DNA of 64,000 nucleotides from positions 1,674,001 to 1,738,000 of the forward strand of contig NZ_JAEKJZ010000001.1 of the NCBI RefSeq assembly GCF_017309185.1, given 5' to 3'. How positions within the stretch are numbered: the stretch's first letter is position 1; each line of letters starts with the position of its first letter. The translations under genes and the position numbers were made by a program. This DNA comes from Roseibium aggregatum (GTDB lineage: Bacteria; Pseudomonadota; Alphaproteobacteria; Rhizobiales; Stappiaceae). Shown here one piece after another: positions 18,132 through 26,597 of this stretch. The notes beneath the pieces were generated by a model. It made no database searches, was not told the DNA's origin, and was given only the letters and a program-made list of their open reading frames with translations.

Positions 18132-19025
18132 CTAGTCGCCGACACTCACGGCCCCCCAGAAAGGCGCGGGAGTGCCATCTTTAAGCCCGGTTGCCAGCCA
18201 GTCGTCCCAGGCCGTTTCGATCCGGGCATAGGTTCCGTCTGCCCGGATCGCGTCCAGACCTTGATCGAGCACGCCGACGACGGCTTTCGCACGTCTCGGC
18301 GTTTTTCTGGAAAAGGAAACGTACAGATCGAACCGGACCAGTTCCCGAACCGGCTTGGGAACAGGCGAGATGATTTCGGGACTGTTGCTGATGTGGTAGG
18401 CGGCGACCTTCTCGTAGACAACGGCATAATCCGCGCGTTTCCTGGCCGCCAGGGCGAGGGTTTGCAGATCGGAATCGACCTCGATCTTGGTTATCTGCGG
18501 ATCGGCGTCGAAGGTGTCGGTGTAGGTATATCCGCGAACGACGGAAAAGGTTTTCCGCCTGAAGTATTCCTGCCGAAACCCGGCCGGAGTGTCCGGGTGC
18601 GCGAAGATCAGGATCTTTCCTTTGAACAGCGGCGTTCGGTGGAAAACGAAGTTCCGTCGGTTTTCCGCCGATCCCGTCGTGTTAAAGCACCCGAGCTGCC
18701 TACCATGCTCCACCTCCCGCAAGCATCTGGAATAGGGCATGACGTCGAAAACCACCGGGCAGCCAGCCGCGCCGAATGCCGCCGAGACGATGTCGACGGC
18801 AAAGCCCCGAAGCTTGCCCTTGTAGAGACCCGAGTAAGGAAAAAAGGCGTCTTCCGCGGCGATGACAATCTCATCGCTGATCGGGCAAAGCGGCGGCTGC
18901 CCGGCCGTGCTCGCGCCTGCCGAGCCTGCGAAGAGAACCGCGGCTGCGAGAAACCGCGCGAAAAACCTGAAAAAACAAGGCATGCCTGCCGGCTGGTTTG
19001 CCTTTCCAGAACTGCAATTTCTCAT
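18132..19025 (-). CDS. Periplasmic solute-binding protein, SBP_bac_3 (polar amino acid) type
   Basis: A 297-residue exported protein with a hydrophobic signal region about 17-38 (FFARFLAAAVLFAGSAGA). It is followed by a family 3 binding-protein fold: IVIAAEDAFFPYSGLYKGKL near the mature N-terminus, then GFAVDIVSAAF and SRCLREVEHGR. The C-terminal lobe ends with IETAWDDWLATGL. No transporter genes adjoin it, so it may be an orphan receptor or quinoprotein/TctC-like accessory. The start at 19025 has a GGGAG site upstream; an internal ATG at 18983 is possible. It lies just upstream of trpL on the same strand, but trpL probably has its own promoter. Confidence 0.75.
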   Translation of the reverse strand: MRNCSSGKANQPAGMPCFFRFFARFLAAAVLFAGSAGASTAGQPPLCPISDEIVIAAEDAFFPYSGLYKGKLRGFAVDIVSAAFGAAGCPVVFDVMPYSRCLREVEHGRQLGCFNTTGSAENRRNFVFHRTPLFKGKILIFAHPDTPAGFRQEYFRRKTFSVVRGYTYTDTFDADPQITKIEVDSDLQTLALAARKRADYAVVYEKVAAYHISNSPEIISPVPKPVRELVRFDLYVSFSRKTPRRAKAVVGVLDQGLDAIRADGTYARIETAWDDWLATGLKDGTPAPFWGAVSVGD

Positions 19026-19269
19026 ACTCGTGTTTGCTCCCTTCCCCTAAAAGAGATTTTTCAAGTCTTGGCGGCAGGCTGTGTCAACCTTCCAGACGCT
19101 AAACCCGCAGTGTTTGAAATGGAATTCCAAAATGGTCGGGAGTCACTGTCTTTTCGCAATCCCGTCTTGACCCTTTACCCAGGATGCTGTTTTTGCAGCG
19201 CAACGATTATTGAGAAAATGGTAATTTCAAACGGTTAATGGGTTACGCAAAGACGATTGTGAGGGGCTT

Positions 19270-20670
19270 ATGGAACACTACGACCTTATCGTAATCGGCA
19301 GCGGGCCGGCAGGAAGGCGCGCTGCGATCCAGGCAGCGAAATTCGGCAGGAACGTACTGGTTGTGGAACGCGGCCGCCGGGTCGGGGGCGTCTCCGTTCA
19401 CACCGGCACCATTCCGTCCAAGACCCTGCGCGAAACCGTGCTCAATCTGACCGGCTGGAGGGAACGGGGGTTTTATGGCCGGTCTTACCGGGTGAAGGAG
19501 GATCTTACGGCGGCCGACCTCCGGGCGCGACTGCACATCACGCTCAATCACGAGGTGGAAGTGCTTGAGCATCAGTTTGCGCGCAACAAGGTCGATACGA
19601 TCAAGGGCGAGGCGCGCTTTCTCGACCCGCGAAAGATCGAGGTTGCGGGTGAAGCGGGAGAAATCCACAATTTCACTTCGGACAAGTACATCATCGCCGT
19701 GGGCACCAAACCGTTTCGGCCGGATTATGTACCATTCGACGGCGAGTTCGTTCTCGACAGCGACGAGATCCTGGAGCTGAAAGAGCTGCCCCGTTCGATC
19801 ACGGTGATCGGCGCAGGTGTGATCGGCGTCGAATACGCCTCGATTTTTGCGGCCCTCGATACGCATGTCACCCTCGTCGAACCGCGGGACAGCATGCTGG
19901 ATTTCCTCGACAAGGAACTGGTCGCGGATTTCACCCACCAGCTTCGGGACAACGGAATCGCGCTCCGCTTCGGCACCAAGGTCGAAAAGATTGAAAAACA
20001 CGGTCCCGGCGACTGCGAAACCACCCTGGAGGGTGGACGCTGCGTACGCTCCAATGTCGTTTTGTTCGCCGCTGGCCGCATGGGGGCGACGCCAGCGCTC
20101 AACCTTGAAAATTGCGGTCTTGAAGTCGATCACCGAGGACGCCTCACGGTCGACAAGATGACCTTCCAGACCGGTGTTCCGCATATTTACGCGGCCGGAG
20201 ACGTGATCGGCTTCCCGAGCCTTGCCTCCACCTCCATGGAGCAGGGGCGTATCGCCGCCTGCCAGGCGCTCGAGGAGAAGGCCTACGACCCGCCGGAATA
20301 TTTTCCCTACGGGATTTACGCGGTACCGGAAATCTCCACGGTCGGCATGACGGAGGAAGAAACCAGGGAGCGCGGCATTCCCTACGAATGCGGGATTGCC
20401 CGCTTTCGGGAAACCTCGCGGGGGCACATCATGGGGCTCGATACCGGCATGTTGAAACTGATCTTCTCGCTGAAGACCCGCCGCCTGCTCGGTTGTCACA
20501 TCGTCGGCGAAGGGGCGACGGAACTCGTGCATATCGGTCAGGCCGTGCTGAACCTGCGCGGCACGCTGGAATATTTCGTCGAAAACACCTTCAACTACCC
20601 GACCCTGGCCGAAGCCTACAAGATCGCGGCGCTTGACGCCTGGAACCGGATGCCGCCCCTGGAAAGCTGA
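19270..20670 (+). CDS. sthA: Soluble (Si-specific) NAD(P)+ transhydrogenase
   Basis: A 466-residue flavoprotein that moves reducing equivalents between NADPH and NAD in the cytoplasm. The FAD-binding motif IVIGSGPAGRRAAIQAAKFG is at the N-terminus. The region normally holding the redox disulfide reads GGVSVHTGTIPSKTLRE without the CxxxxC pair, which separates SthA from lipoamide dehydrogenase and glutathione reductase. The second nucleotide-binding motif is VIGAGVIGVEYASIFAAL, and the FAD ribityl motif is IYAAGDVIG. GAGGGG precedes the ATG. Twenty-seven bases separate it from the next gene, so they may be co-transcribed. Confidence 0.93.
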   Translation: MEHYDLIVIGSGPAGRRAAIQAAKFGRNVLVVERGRRVGGVSVHTGTIPSKTLRETVLNLTGWRERGFYGRSYRVKEDLTAADLRARLHITLNHEVEVLEHQFARNKVDTIKGEARFLDPRKIEVAGEAGEIHNFTSDKYIIAVGTKPFRPDYVPFDGEFVLDSDEILELKELPRSITVIGAGVIGVEYASIFAALDTHVTLVEPRDSMLDFLDKELVADFTHQLRDNGIALRFGTKVEKIEKHGPGDCETTLEGGRCVRSNVVLFAAGRMGATPALNLENCGLEVDHRGRLTVDKMTFQTGVPHIYAAGDVIGFPSLASTSMEQGRIAACQALEEKAYDPPEYFPYGIYAVPEISTVGMTEEETRERGIPYECGIARFRETSRGHIMGLDTGMLKLIFSLKTRRLLGCHIVGEGATELVHIGQAVLNLRGTLEYFVENTFNYPTLAEAYKIAALDAWNRMPPLES

Positions 20671-20697
20671 AACCTGCCGGGAAACGGATATTGCCCC

Positions 20698-22119
20698 ATG
20701 CCTGACACTCTACTCGTGAAAAACGCAGACATGCTCGTCACCATGGACGAGGACCGCCGGGAGATCGCGGGCGGGGGGCTTTACGCGGAAAACGGATTTA
20801 TCAGGCAGGTCGGGGAGTCCGGGACGTTGCCGGAGACGGCGGACAGGGTGATCGACGCAACCGGACAGATCGTGCTGCCGGGCTTCGTGAACACCCACCA
20901 CCACCTGAACCAGACGCTGACGCGCAATCTGCCGGCGGCGCAAAACAACAATCTTTTTCCCTGGTTGCAGGCTCATTACCGGATCTGGGCACGGACCGGC
21001 CCGGAGGCGTCAAGAACCAGCACGCTGGTCGGCCTCGCGGAACTGGCGCTCTCCGGCTGTACGACGGTCTTCGACCATACCTATCTTTTTCAAAGTGGAA
21101 ACAAGGTCGACTATCAGATCGAGGCGGCCCGTGAACTCGGTGTCCGGTTTCATGCCAGCCGAGGCTCCATGTCTTTGGGGGAAAGCAAAGGCGGTCTGCC
21201 GCCCGATGACTGTGTCGAGGATGAAGACGGGATCCTCAAGGACAGCGTGCGGGTCATCGACCGGTATCACGATGCTTCGCCCGGAGCGATGACACGGGTC
21301 GTCGTTGCCCCCTGTTCACCGTTTTCTGTTTCCGAGGATCTCCTGCGCGAAAGCGCGCGTCTGGCGCGCGACAAGGGGGTGATGCTGCACACCCATTTGT
21401 GTGAAACGCTCGACGAAGAACGCTACACGCTCGAGCGGTTCGGCAAACGTCCGGTGGAGTGGATGGAAGGACTCGACTGGACCGGGCCGGATGTCTGGTT
21501 TGCCCATGCCATTCATGTGGACGATGACGAGATCCGGCTGTTTGCCGACACGGGCTGCGGCGCGGCGCATTGCCCGTGCTCCAACATGCGTCTGGCATCA
21601 GGCATCGCACCGGTGAAGAAATACATGGCTGGCGGAGTGAAGGTTGGTCTGGGCGTGGATGGTTCGGCCTCCAACGACGGTTCCAACATGCTGGCGGAAG
21701 TGCGTCAGGCGATGCTTTTGGCGCGCTTGCAGCTCGGCCTCCAGCCACCGGAAGGCCCGCGCAAACATGCCTTGCTGCCGGCCTCCCACCCCTTGCGGGC
21801 AGGAGAATGGATGACCGCCCGCGAAGCGTTGGAACTGGCCACGCTTGGCGGCGCGTCCGTGCTCGGCCGAGACGATGTCGGATCTCTGGAGGTGGGAAAA
21901 TGCGCGGATTTCTTCACGCTCGATCTGAATACGATCCAATTTGCCGGAGCATTGCATGATCCGGTCGCAGCCGTGGTGTTCTGCGCGCCGCAGACTGTGA
22001 AAACGACCGTGATCCAGGGCAGGGTGGTCGTGGAGGACGGCCGGATCGCCACGATGGATATGGAACCCGTCGTCCGGGACCACAACCGCTATTCCCTTGA
22101 GTTGGCATTGCGGACCTAA
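20698..22119 (+). CDS. Amidohydrolase, 8-oxoguanine deaminase type
   Basis: A 473-residue cytoplasmic metal-dependent deaminase of the TrzN/AtzB-like amidohydrolase group. Metal and active-site motifs are PGFVNTHHHLNQ, HTHLCETLDEER, FAHAIHVDDDE and GLGVDGSASNDGSNM. The segment FHASRGSMSLGESKGGLPP closely resembles characterised 8-oxoguanine deaminases, which turn 8-oxoguanine into urate for oxidised-purine salvage or detoxification. Related enzymes act on s-triazines or guanine, so the substrate is probable rather than proven. It follows sthA by 27 bases and ends at a strong hairpin. Confidence 0.8.
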   Translation: MPDTLLVKNADMLVTMDEDRREIAGGGLYAENGFIRQVGESGTLPETADRVIDATGQIVLPGFVNTHHHLNQTLTRNLPAAQNNNLFPWLQAHYRIWARTGPEASRTSTLVGLAELALSGCTTVFDHTYLFQSGNKVDYQIEAARELGVRFHASRGSMSLGESKGGLPPDDCVEDEDGILKDSVRVIDRYHDASPGAMTRVVVAPCSPFSVSEDLLRESARLARDKGVMLHTHLCETLDEERYTLERFGKRPVEWMEGLDWTGPDVWFAHAIHVDDDEIRLFADTGCGAAHCPCSNMRLASGIAPVKKYMAGGVKVGLGVDGSASNDGSNMLAEVRQAMLLARLQLGLQPPEGPRKHALLPASHPLRAGEWMTAREALELATLGGASVLGRDDVGSLEVGKCADFFTLDLNTIQFAGALHDPVAAVVFCAPQTVKTTVIQGRVVVEDGRIATMDMEPVVRDHNRYSLELALRT

Positions 22120-22179
22120 GCTGGTCCGGGCAGCAGGTTCTTCGGATCCGGATAACCTGAAAGCTCTTTTCCGAATGGC

Positions 22180-22212
22180 ACGATGCCCGGCGCGGGTGGC
22201 GTCGGGCATCGT
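22180..22212 (+). terminator. Hairpin after the sthA-deaminase unit
   Basis: A perfect 10-bp stem ACGATGCCCG / CGGGCATCGT encloses a 13-base loop, 60 bases past the deaminase stop. No T-run follows it. Confidence 0.6.
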
Positions 22213-22352
22213 TGGGGTTGGGACGTTAACACGGTCCCATTGGTCGCGTTTGGTCCATGATCGGCCGGTATTGGCGACACCGCGGAATTGCCTGCGCCGC
22301 CGACCGGAGCTGTCTGACCTCATGCTGGAAAGCGTCAGGGGTTGGAAGTGAC

Positions 22353-23126
22353 CTAGCCGCCAAAGCCGCCACCGTGGCCACCGCCATGACCACCACCGTG
22401 GCCTCCGCCATGACCACCGCCGTGGCCACCACCGTGACCGCCGCCATGACCGCCGCCGTGGCCACCGCCATGACCACCACCGTGGCCGCCGCCGTGACCT
22501 CCACCATGACCGCCGCCGTGGCCACCGCCATGGCCGCCGCCGTGGCCTCCACCATGACCGCCGCCGTGGCCACCGCCATGACCACCACCGTGACCGCCGC
22601 CATGGCCGCCGCCGTGGCCTCCACCATGACCGCCGCCGTGGCCACCGCCATGACCGCCGCCATGACCGCCGCCATAGCCTCCGCCATTATCGCCGTCATC
22701 CTCACCGCTCTGGCCACCGTTTTGACCACCGTTTTGACCACCGTTTTGACCGCCGTTCTGGGCGACGTCAGGACGACTGTCTTCACCGCCGCGAATGCCG
22801 TTGCCGAAATTCCAGAAGGGTCTTCCGCGATCTGGCCTTCCGGCTTGCCGACCGTTTTCTTCAACTTCCAGATAGTTCGCTGAAACCCAGCCGCGCTCGT
22901 TTCCAAAACGGACGTCGCACCAGCTGGACGCGCAGCGATAGATGTTCACTGAGGTGTTGGTCGGCAGACTGCCGATAACCGGGTACTTGGTACCGGGACC
23001 CGCACGCATGTTCAGGCCGCTGACTGTGACCGCCGACTTGGCGGACGCCTGGTTCGGTGTCAGCGCCGCAACGCCCATCATGACAAACGACGCGGCCACA
23101 ACTGGCATTGTTTTTAAGTATTTCAT
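22353..23126 (-). CDS. Exported SH3-domain protein with a Gly-Gly-Gly-His repeat tail
   Basis: A 257-residue protein. Residues 1-29 form a signal peptide ending NQASA-K. Residues about 31-90 form a bacterial SH3 domain (TVSGLNMRAGPGTKYPVIG, NTSVNIYRCASSWCDVRFG, RGWVSANYLEV). A linker with NGGQ repeats follows (about 120-137), then about 25 copies of GGGH up to a final GGGFGG. The His spacing suggests metal binding or a flexible cell-wall-attached tail; this is inference. The SD is GGAGAAC. A terminator-like hairpin with six Ts sits immediately upstream of the SD. The gene is convergent with the deaminase gene. Confidence 0.8.
   Translation of the reverse strand: MKYLKTMPVVAASFVMMGVAALTPNQASAKSAVTVSGLNMRAGPGTKYPVIGSLPTNTSVNIYRCASSWCDVRFGNERGWVSANYLEVEENGRQAGRPDRGRPFWNFGNGIRGGEDSRPDVAQNGGQNGGQNGGQNGGQSGEDDGDNGGGYGGGHGGGHGGGHGGGHGGGHGGGHGGGHGGGHGGGHGGGHGGGHGGGHGGGHGGGHGGGHGGGHGGGHGGGHGGGHGGGHGGGHGGGHGGGHGGGHGGGHGGGFGG
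22365..22676. repeat. 12-bp coding tandem repeat encoding (GGGH)n
   Basis: About 25 near-identical 12-base units occupy the C-terminal coding part of the SH3 protein gene. Units differ only at synonymous third positions (CAC/CAT and Gly codons), which suggests expansion by slippage or unequal crossing over under selection to keep His every fourth residue. The opposite strand is also open but only as an artefact of the repeat. Confidence 0.85.
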
Positions 23127-23140
23127 TATTGTTCTCCATT

Positions 23141-23165
23141 AAAAAAGGCCCTCTGCCTGCAGAGG
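23141..23165 (-). terminator. Terminator-like hairpin in the 5' leader of the GGGH gene
   Basis: On the reverse strand CCTCTG-CAGG-CAGAGG (23150-23165) is followed by GGCC and six Ts (23141-23146), ending four bases before the Shine-Dalgarno (23131-23137) of the SH3/GGGH gene. It could terminate an upstream transcript or act as an attenuator of this gene. Confidence 0.5.
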
Positions 23166-23940
23166 TTTCGTGGCCCCCGCTGGTCATATGGCGGCTGCCG
23201 CGTGCCGCGCCGGTGATGTGAATCACTTGAATGAATGTTGCCGTCGGACCAGAGAACAGCACCGGAAACCGGGAAAAACGCTAAAAAACCAATGTATCAA
23301 TTGCCGATCCATCCGGTCGCAACTGCGCGCTCAGCTCCGCCGCGGTCGGTAAAACGAAGATGGGGGTGATGGTTAACGGAGCAGGCCGAAAAAGGCTGAG
23401 CGCAGTGTCCGCTTCTTAACGATTTTTTTCTGCGTTGACGGACTCCCGCAAGCCAATGGAGAGGCGGAGCGGTGTTGCAGGCATTCAGAAGGAGAGGGCT
23501 TGCCCGGTTCCGTTAAAGATCCGGCGACAAGGAAATCTGCGTTGGCCCGATGGAAAGTTATCCAATGCTCTCAACGCCCGCATGGCGGCAACAAAACCAT
23601 GACGCCAGTCACGTACCGTCTACAGGCGCAAGAGCGGTGGCCGCAAGCGCACACATATGGGTATCGGAAAGGGGGGGCGGAATGCCATGGCGATCGCTCG
23701 CCACGGGTTCCTTTGCGCCGGTCTCGCACGCATCGTCTTGACCGTCCGTGTGGTTTCGATTCCCGGCTGGAAAAGCTGTTCAGCGCCGTCGGGCGGGCCA
23801 TATCAAGCCACCAGAGGTGGCGTCCGGAGCCTTTTCAATGACGTCGCGCACCCTGGAATCAATAGCGTATCGCCCTGCACCTTCATGACCGGTTAGGCTC
23901 CAGACCCGGTCAGAGGGGCGGCTGTGAAGTGTGGTCGGTC
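23166..23940. other. Long intergenic region without a supported gene
   Basis: This stretch of 775 bases contains only short overlapping open frames that lack ribosome sites, family resemblance and consistent codon use. A 7-bp inverted repeat TGACCGG/CCGGTCA at 23886-23912 lies just past the FKBP-rhodanese stop and could end that transcript. The rest may hold the promoter of the GGGH gene, an untranslated RNA or decayed sequence; nothing specific was recognised. Confidence 0.5.
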
Positions 23941-24705
23941 CTAGCAGAGCCAGCAGCTTTCCGGCATGGTTGCTTCGGTCACGTCGCCGCCTTTGGCGAT
24001 CCAGTCGGTAATGCCCTTTTCGACATTGACCACATTTGTGAACCCGGCCTGCCCGGACAGATATTCCGACAGAACCTTGCTGCGGTTACCCGTTCGGCAA
24101 ATGAAGATCACCTCGTCGGCAGGACCGGAGATCAGTTTCTGCAGTTCCGTGCCGAATTCCGGATTCACCTTTCCCTGAGTATCGAAGAACGTGACCAGAT
24201 GGCTGCCGGGAATGACACCGGTCTGCTTCCATTCTTCGGGACGGCGGATATCGATCACCGTCGCACCGGACGCCAGTTTCGACTTCAGACCGTCGTTGCC
24301 AATGTCGGAAAACTTCTTGCCCTTGACGTCGAGAAGCTCGATCTCGAATTTCAAGGTTGCGTTCGGAGGGATCACGCCGCCGGCGCCCTGAGCGCCGTAA
24401 GCCATGTCCGGTGGAATGATCAATTCGCGCTTGCCGCCGACCTGCATGCCTTCGACGCCTTTTTCCCAACCGGGGATGACGCGGCGCTCGCCGAGCGTGA
24501 AGGAAAACGGCGTGCCGCGATCAACGCTGGAATCGAATTTCGTGCCGTCCATGAGCCAGCCGGTGTAATGCACCACCACGGTCTCGCCGACATTGGCCTC
24601 TTCGCCAGTGCCTTTTTCTATGTCCTTGATTTGCAGGGTTTCCTGGGCTGTTGCCGGCAGAACCAGAAACGCCGCGGTCAGGATGCTGGAGAGCCACTTT
24701 TTCAT
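23941..24705 (-). CDS. Exported FKBP-type prolyl isomerase fused to a rhodanese domain
   Basis: A 254-residue protein. A signal peptide (1-20, ending PATA-QE) is followed by an FKBP domain (about 25-127) with VVHYTGWLMDGTKFDSS, RVIPGWEKGVEGMQVGGKR and IIPPDMAYG. This domain should catalyse cis-trans isomerisation of X-Pro bonds. A rhodanese-like domain (about 137-240) follows, with VIDIRRPEEW and the likely catalytic Cys203 in the loop FICRTGNRS. The C-terminus ends CWLC, an extra Cys pair. It should act in the periplasm on protein folding and sulfur or thiol chemistry. The ATG at 24705 is preferred because it directly starts the signal peptide. Confidence 0.88.
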   Translation of the reverse strand: MKKWLSSILTAAFLVLPATAQETLQIKDIEKGTGEEANVGETVVVHYTGWLMDGTKFDSSVDRGTPFSFTLGERRVIPGWEKGVEGMQVGGKRELIIPPDMAYGAQGAGGVIPPNATLKFEIELLDVKGKKFSDIGNDGLKSKLASGATVIDIRRPEEWKQTGVIPGSHLVTFFDTQGKVNPEFGTELQKLISGPADEVIFICRTGNRSKVLSEYLSGQAGFTNVVNVEKGITDWIAKGGDVTEATMPESCWLC

Positions 24706-24857
24706 AGTACCGGTTCCGTTGATAAAACTCAGGTCGGGGCGTAGCCTCTCTTTTTGTTGGAAGCGAGGCAAATCACCGTTGCTTGTATGGCTTTTAACTG
24801 GACGCGCCTGGAATTCCATCGGGGGAAATTGACGCATCCCGCAATGGTGTTCGGACT

Positions 24858-25433
24858 TCAGCCGGTCATTTTCTCGTTCACGGAACGGATGAGTTTTTCC
24901 AGGAGAGAGGAGAGTTGCTCCTGCTCGGTTTCGGTCAGCCCATCCACCGCCCGGTGCTGGGTTTCGACGTAGCCTGGGATCATGCTCTTGATCAGCTCGC
25001 GCCCCTTGGGCGTCAGGCAGACACTGAGGGCCCGCCGGTCTTCCGGATGGGGAGAGCGTTCAACGAGCCCGGCCTTCTCGAGCTTGTCCAGCCGCGCGGT
25101 CATTCCGCCGGAACTCATCATGGTTGTCCGGTAGAGCTCGGTTGGAGTGAGCTTGTAGGGCGGGCCGGAGCGTACGAGGGTCGCAAGTACGTCGAACTCA
25201 CCGCTCTTCAGGCCGATTTCGGCGTAGGCCGGAGCGAGAAAATCTCTACCGAGAATCTGGGCGGCTTCGTTCAGGCGTCCAATGAGCACCATGGGGGTGA
25301 GCCGTTGCGCGACCTGCGGAACTTCCTGTTGCCATTGCTTTCTGGCCCGCTCGGCCCTGTCCATGAGCAATTCCTCGGGATCTCCGAAGAGATGTCTGAC
25401 GGGTGGCTGTCCGGTGTCTTTGGGCTCGGTCAT
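24858..25433 (-). CDS. MarR-family transcriptional regulator
   Basis: A 191-residue regulator with the MarR winged helix: KSGEFDVLATLVRSG, then LTPTELYRTTMMSSGGMTARLDKLEKAGLVERSPHPEDRRA (recognition helix and wing), and a C-terminal dimerisation helix rich in Glu and Gln. It is divergent from the EamA-family exporter gene, and the 174-base gap contains two palindromes. This is the classic layout of a MarR protein repressing itself and an efflux gene until a ligand binds. The ligand is unknown. Confidence 0.88.
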   Translation of the reverse strand: MTEPKDTGQPPVRHLFGDPEELLMDRAERARKQWQQEVPQVAQRLTPMVLIGRLNEAAQILGRDFLAPAYAEIGLKSGEFDVLATLVRSGPPYKLTPTELYRTTMMSSGGMTARLDKLEKAGLVERSPHPEDRRALSVCLTPKGRELIKSMIPGYVETQHRAVDGLTETEQEQLSSLLEKLIRSVNEKMTG

Positions 25434-25507
25434 CTCGGCGGGTCTCGTTCACGGTGGCTCCGATGCAGACCGGACTGTCCCCATCGGAACGGCATTTGTC
25501 AAGATAA

Positions 25508-25544
25508 TCAAGAAACTTGAAAAAAAGAATCTTGATATAAAGAT
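25508..25544. promoter_or_regulatory. Candidate MarR operators, two A/T-rich palindromes
   Basis: Two inverted repeats lie in the gap between the MarR gene and the divergent EamA exporter gene. They are a perfect TCAAG-AAA-CTTGA at 25508-25520 and a 16-base ATCTTGATATAAAGAT at 25529-25544 with 7 of 8 pairs matched. Both share the CTTGA/TCAAG half-site, which supports binding by one dimeric regulator. Assignment to the adjacent MarR is inference. Confidence 0.5.
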
Positions 25545-25607
25545 AAAAATGGCTATCTGTTACGAAACGCCGCTTGCAGCGGAACCACGAACCGACCGGT
25601 GACAGTT

Positions 25608-26588
25608 ATGCCCAGGACCGAATTCAATCCGTTAGCCATCTTCAAGCGAGAGAACGATCGTTCGCTCGGATCGGATGCCGCGAAGCTTTTAGAAAACCCA
25701 TTCGTATTGCTGATGGTCGTCGGAGGGCTTCTCGCGGTTGCCACGGTTTTCGCCAAGGCCGCGCCGGCGGTGGGGTGGCATCCGCTTGCGTTGCTGCAAT
25801 GGTCGGTCCTCGGCGGCGCGGGCGCTCTGTTCGCCGTTACAAGCATGTTCGGTGCGCGCAAGGACACGGAAGACCGGAAGTCAGCTCCGGGATGGAAAGG
25901 GCGCATGATGCTCTATCTCACGGTCAGCGGCCTGCTGTTTATCGCGCCAAACATGATCGCGGTTGTCGCGGCGTCAAAGGTCGGTGCGGGCTTTGTCGCG
26001 CTGAGTTACGCCTTTCCGCTTGTCCTGACGTACGGCTTCGCCGTTTTTTTGAGGTTGGAGCGGTTTCAGATTGTCAGGGCGGCAGGGGTGGTGTTCGGAC
26101 TTGCGGGCGGCCTCTTGCTGGCGCTGTCCGGCGCGAAGCTCTCCGGCGAGGCCTCCCTCTGGTCGTTGATCGCGATGGCGATCCCCGTGTTTCTGGCGGT
26201 GGGCAACATCTATCGGACCGTACAATGGCCGGAGAACGCGAGGCCGGTCGATCTCGCTCTGGGGATGATGCTTGTCGGTTTCCTGGGACTTGCCGTCTTT
26301 AACGGCCTTATGGGGATTCCCGAGAGGCCGCTGGTCTGGAACCGGGAAGCCGTCGGCCTGCTGGCTGCGCAAATAGTGGTCTTCACCCTGCAATATGGCC
26401 TCTATTTCCGGCTGCAGAAAACCGCCGGACCCGTCTACTTGAGCCAGATCGGGTCGGTGGCCGCGGTCACCGGACTGGGGCTTGGGTATCTGGTGTTTTC
26501 CGAAGTGCCGGGCCTGGGGCAACTTATGGCCGTTCTGGCGGTCGGCGCCGGCATTGTCCTCGTCACGCTCGGACGGCGGCGGCTTTGA
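25608..26588 (+). CDS. EamA/DMT-family membrane transporter
   Basis: A 326-residue integral membrane protein with about ten hydrophobic segments in two repeats, as in the drug/metabolite transporter superfamily. Visible family-like segments include GAGFVALSYAFPLVLTYGFA at the end of the first repeat and AGPVYLSQIGSVAAVTGLGL in the second. It probably exports a small metabolite or toxic compound. GTG 25599 is an alternative start; no clear Shine-Dalgarno decides. It is divergent from a MarR regulator with palindromes between them, so it is likely induced by the exported compound. Confidence 0.8.
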   Translation: MPRTEFNPLAIFKRENDRSLGSDAAKLLENPFVLLMVVGGLLAVATVFAKAAPAVGWHPLALLQWSVLGGAGALFAVTSMFGARKDTEDRKSAPGWKGRMMLYLTVSGLLFIAPNMIAVVAASKVGAGFVALSYAFPLVLTYGFAVFLRLERFQIVRAAGVVFGLAGGLLLALSGAKLSGEASLWSLIAMAIPVFLAVGNIYRTVQWPENARPVDLALGMMLVGFLGLAVFNGLMGIPERPLVWNREAVGLLAAQIVVFTLQYGLYFRLQKTAGPVYLSQIGSVAAVTGLGLGYLVFSEVPGLGQLMAVLAVGAGIVLVTLGRRRL

Positions 26589-26597
26589 GTGCGGACC

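Noticed and set aside
22365..22676. Possible CRISPR-like or satellite array
   Set aside because: The units are contiguous 12-mers without spacers and lie inside a reading frame.
22257..22883. A plus-strand frame with Met-Thr-Thr/Val-Ala repeats
   Set aside because: It is the antisense reading of the 12-bp GGGH-coding repeat; the minus-strand frame has a signal peptide and SH3 domain and is the real gene.
23500..23896. Short open frames of 60-113 codons in the 23-24 kb gap
   Set aside because: They overlap each other in different frames and have no family resemblance; a decayed gene is possible but not supportable.
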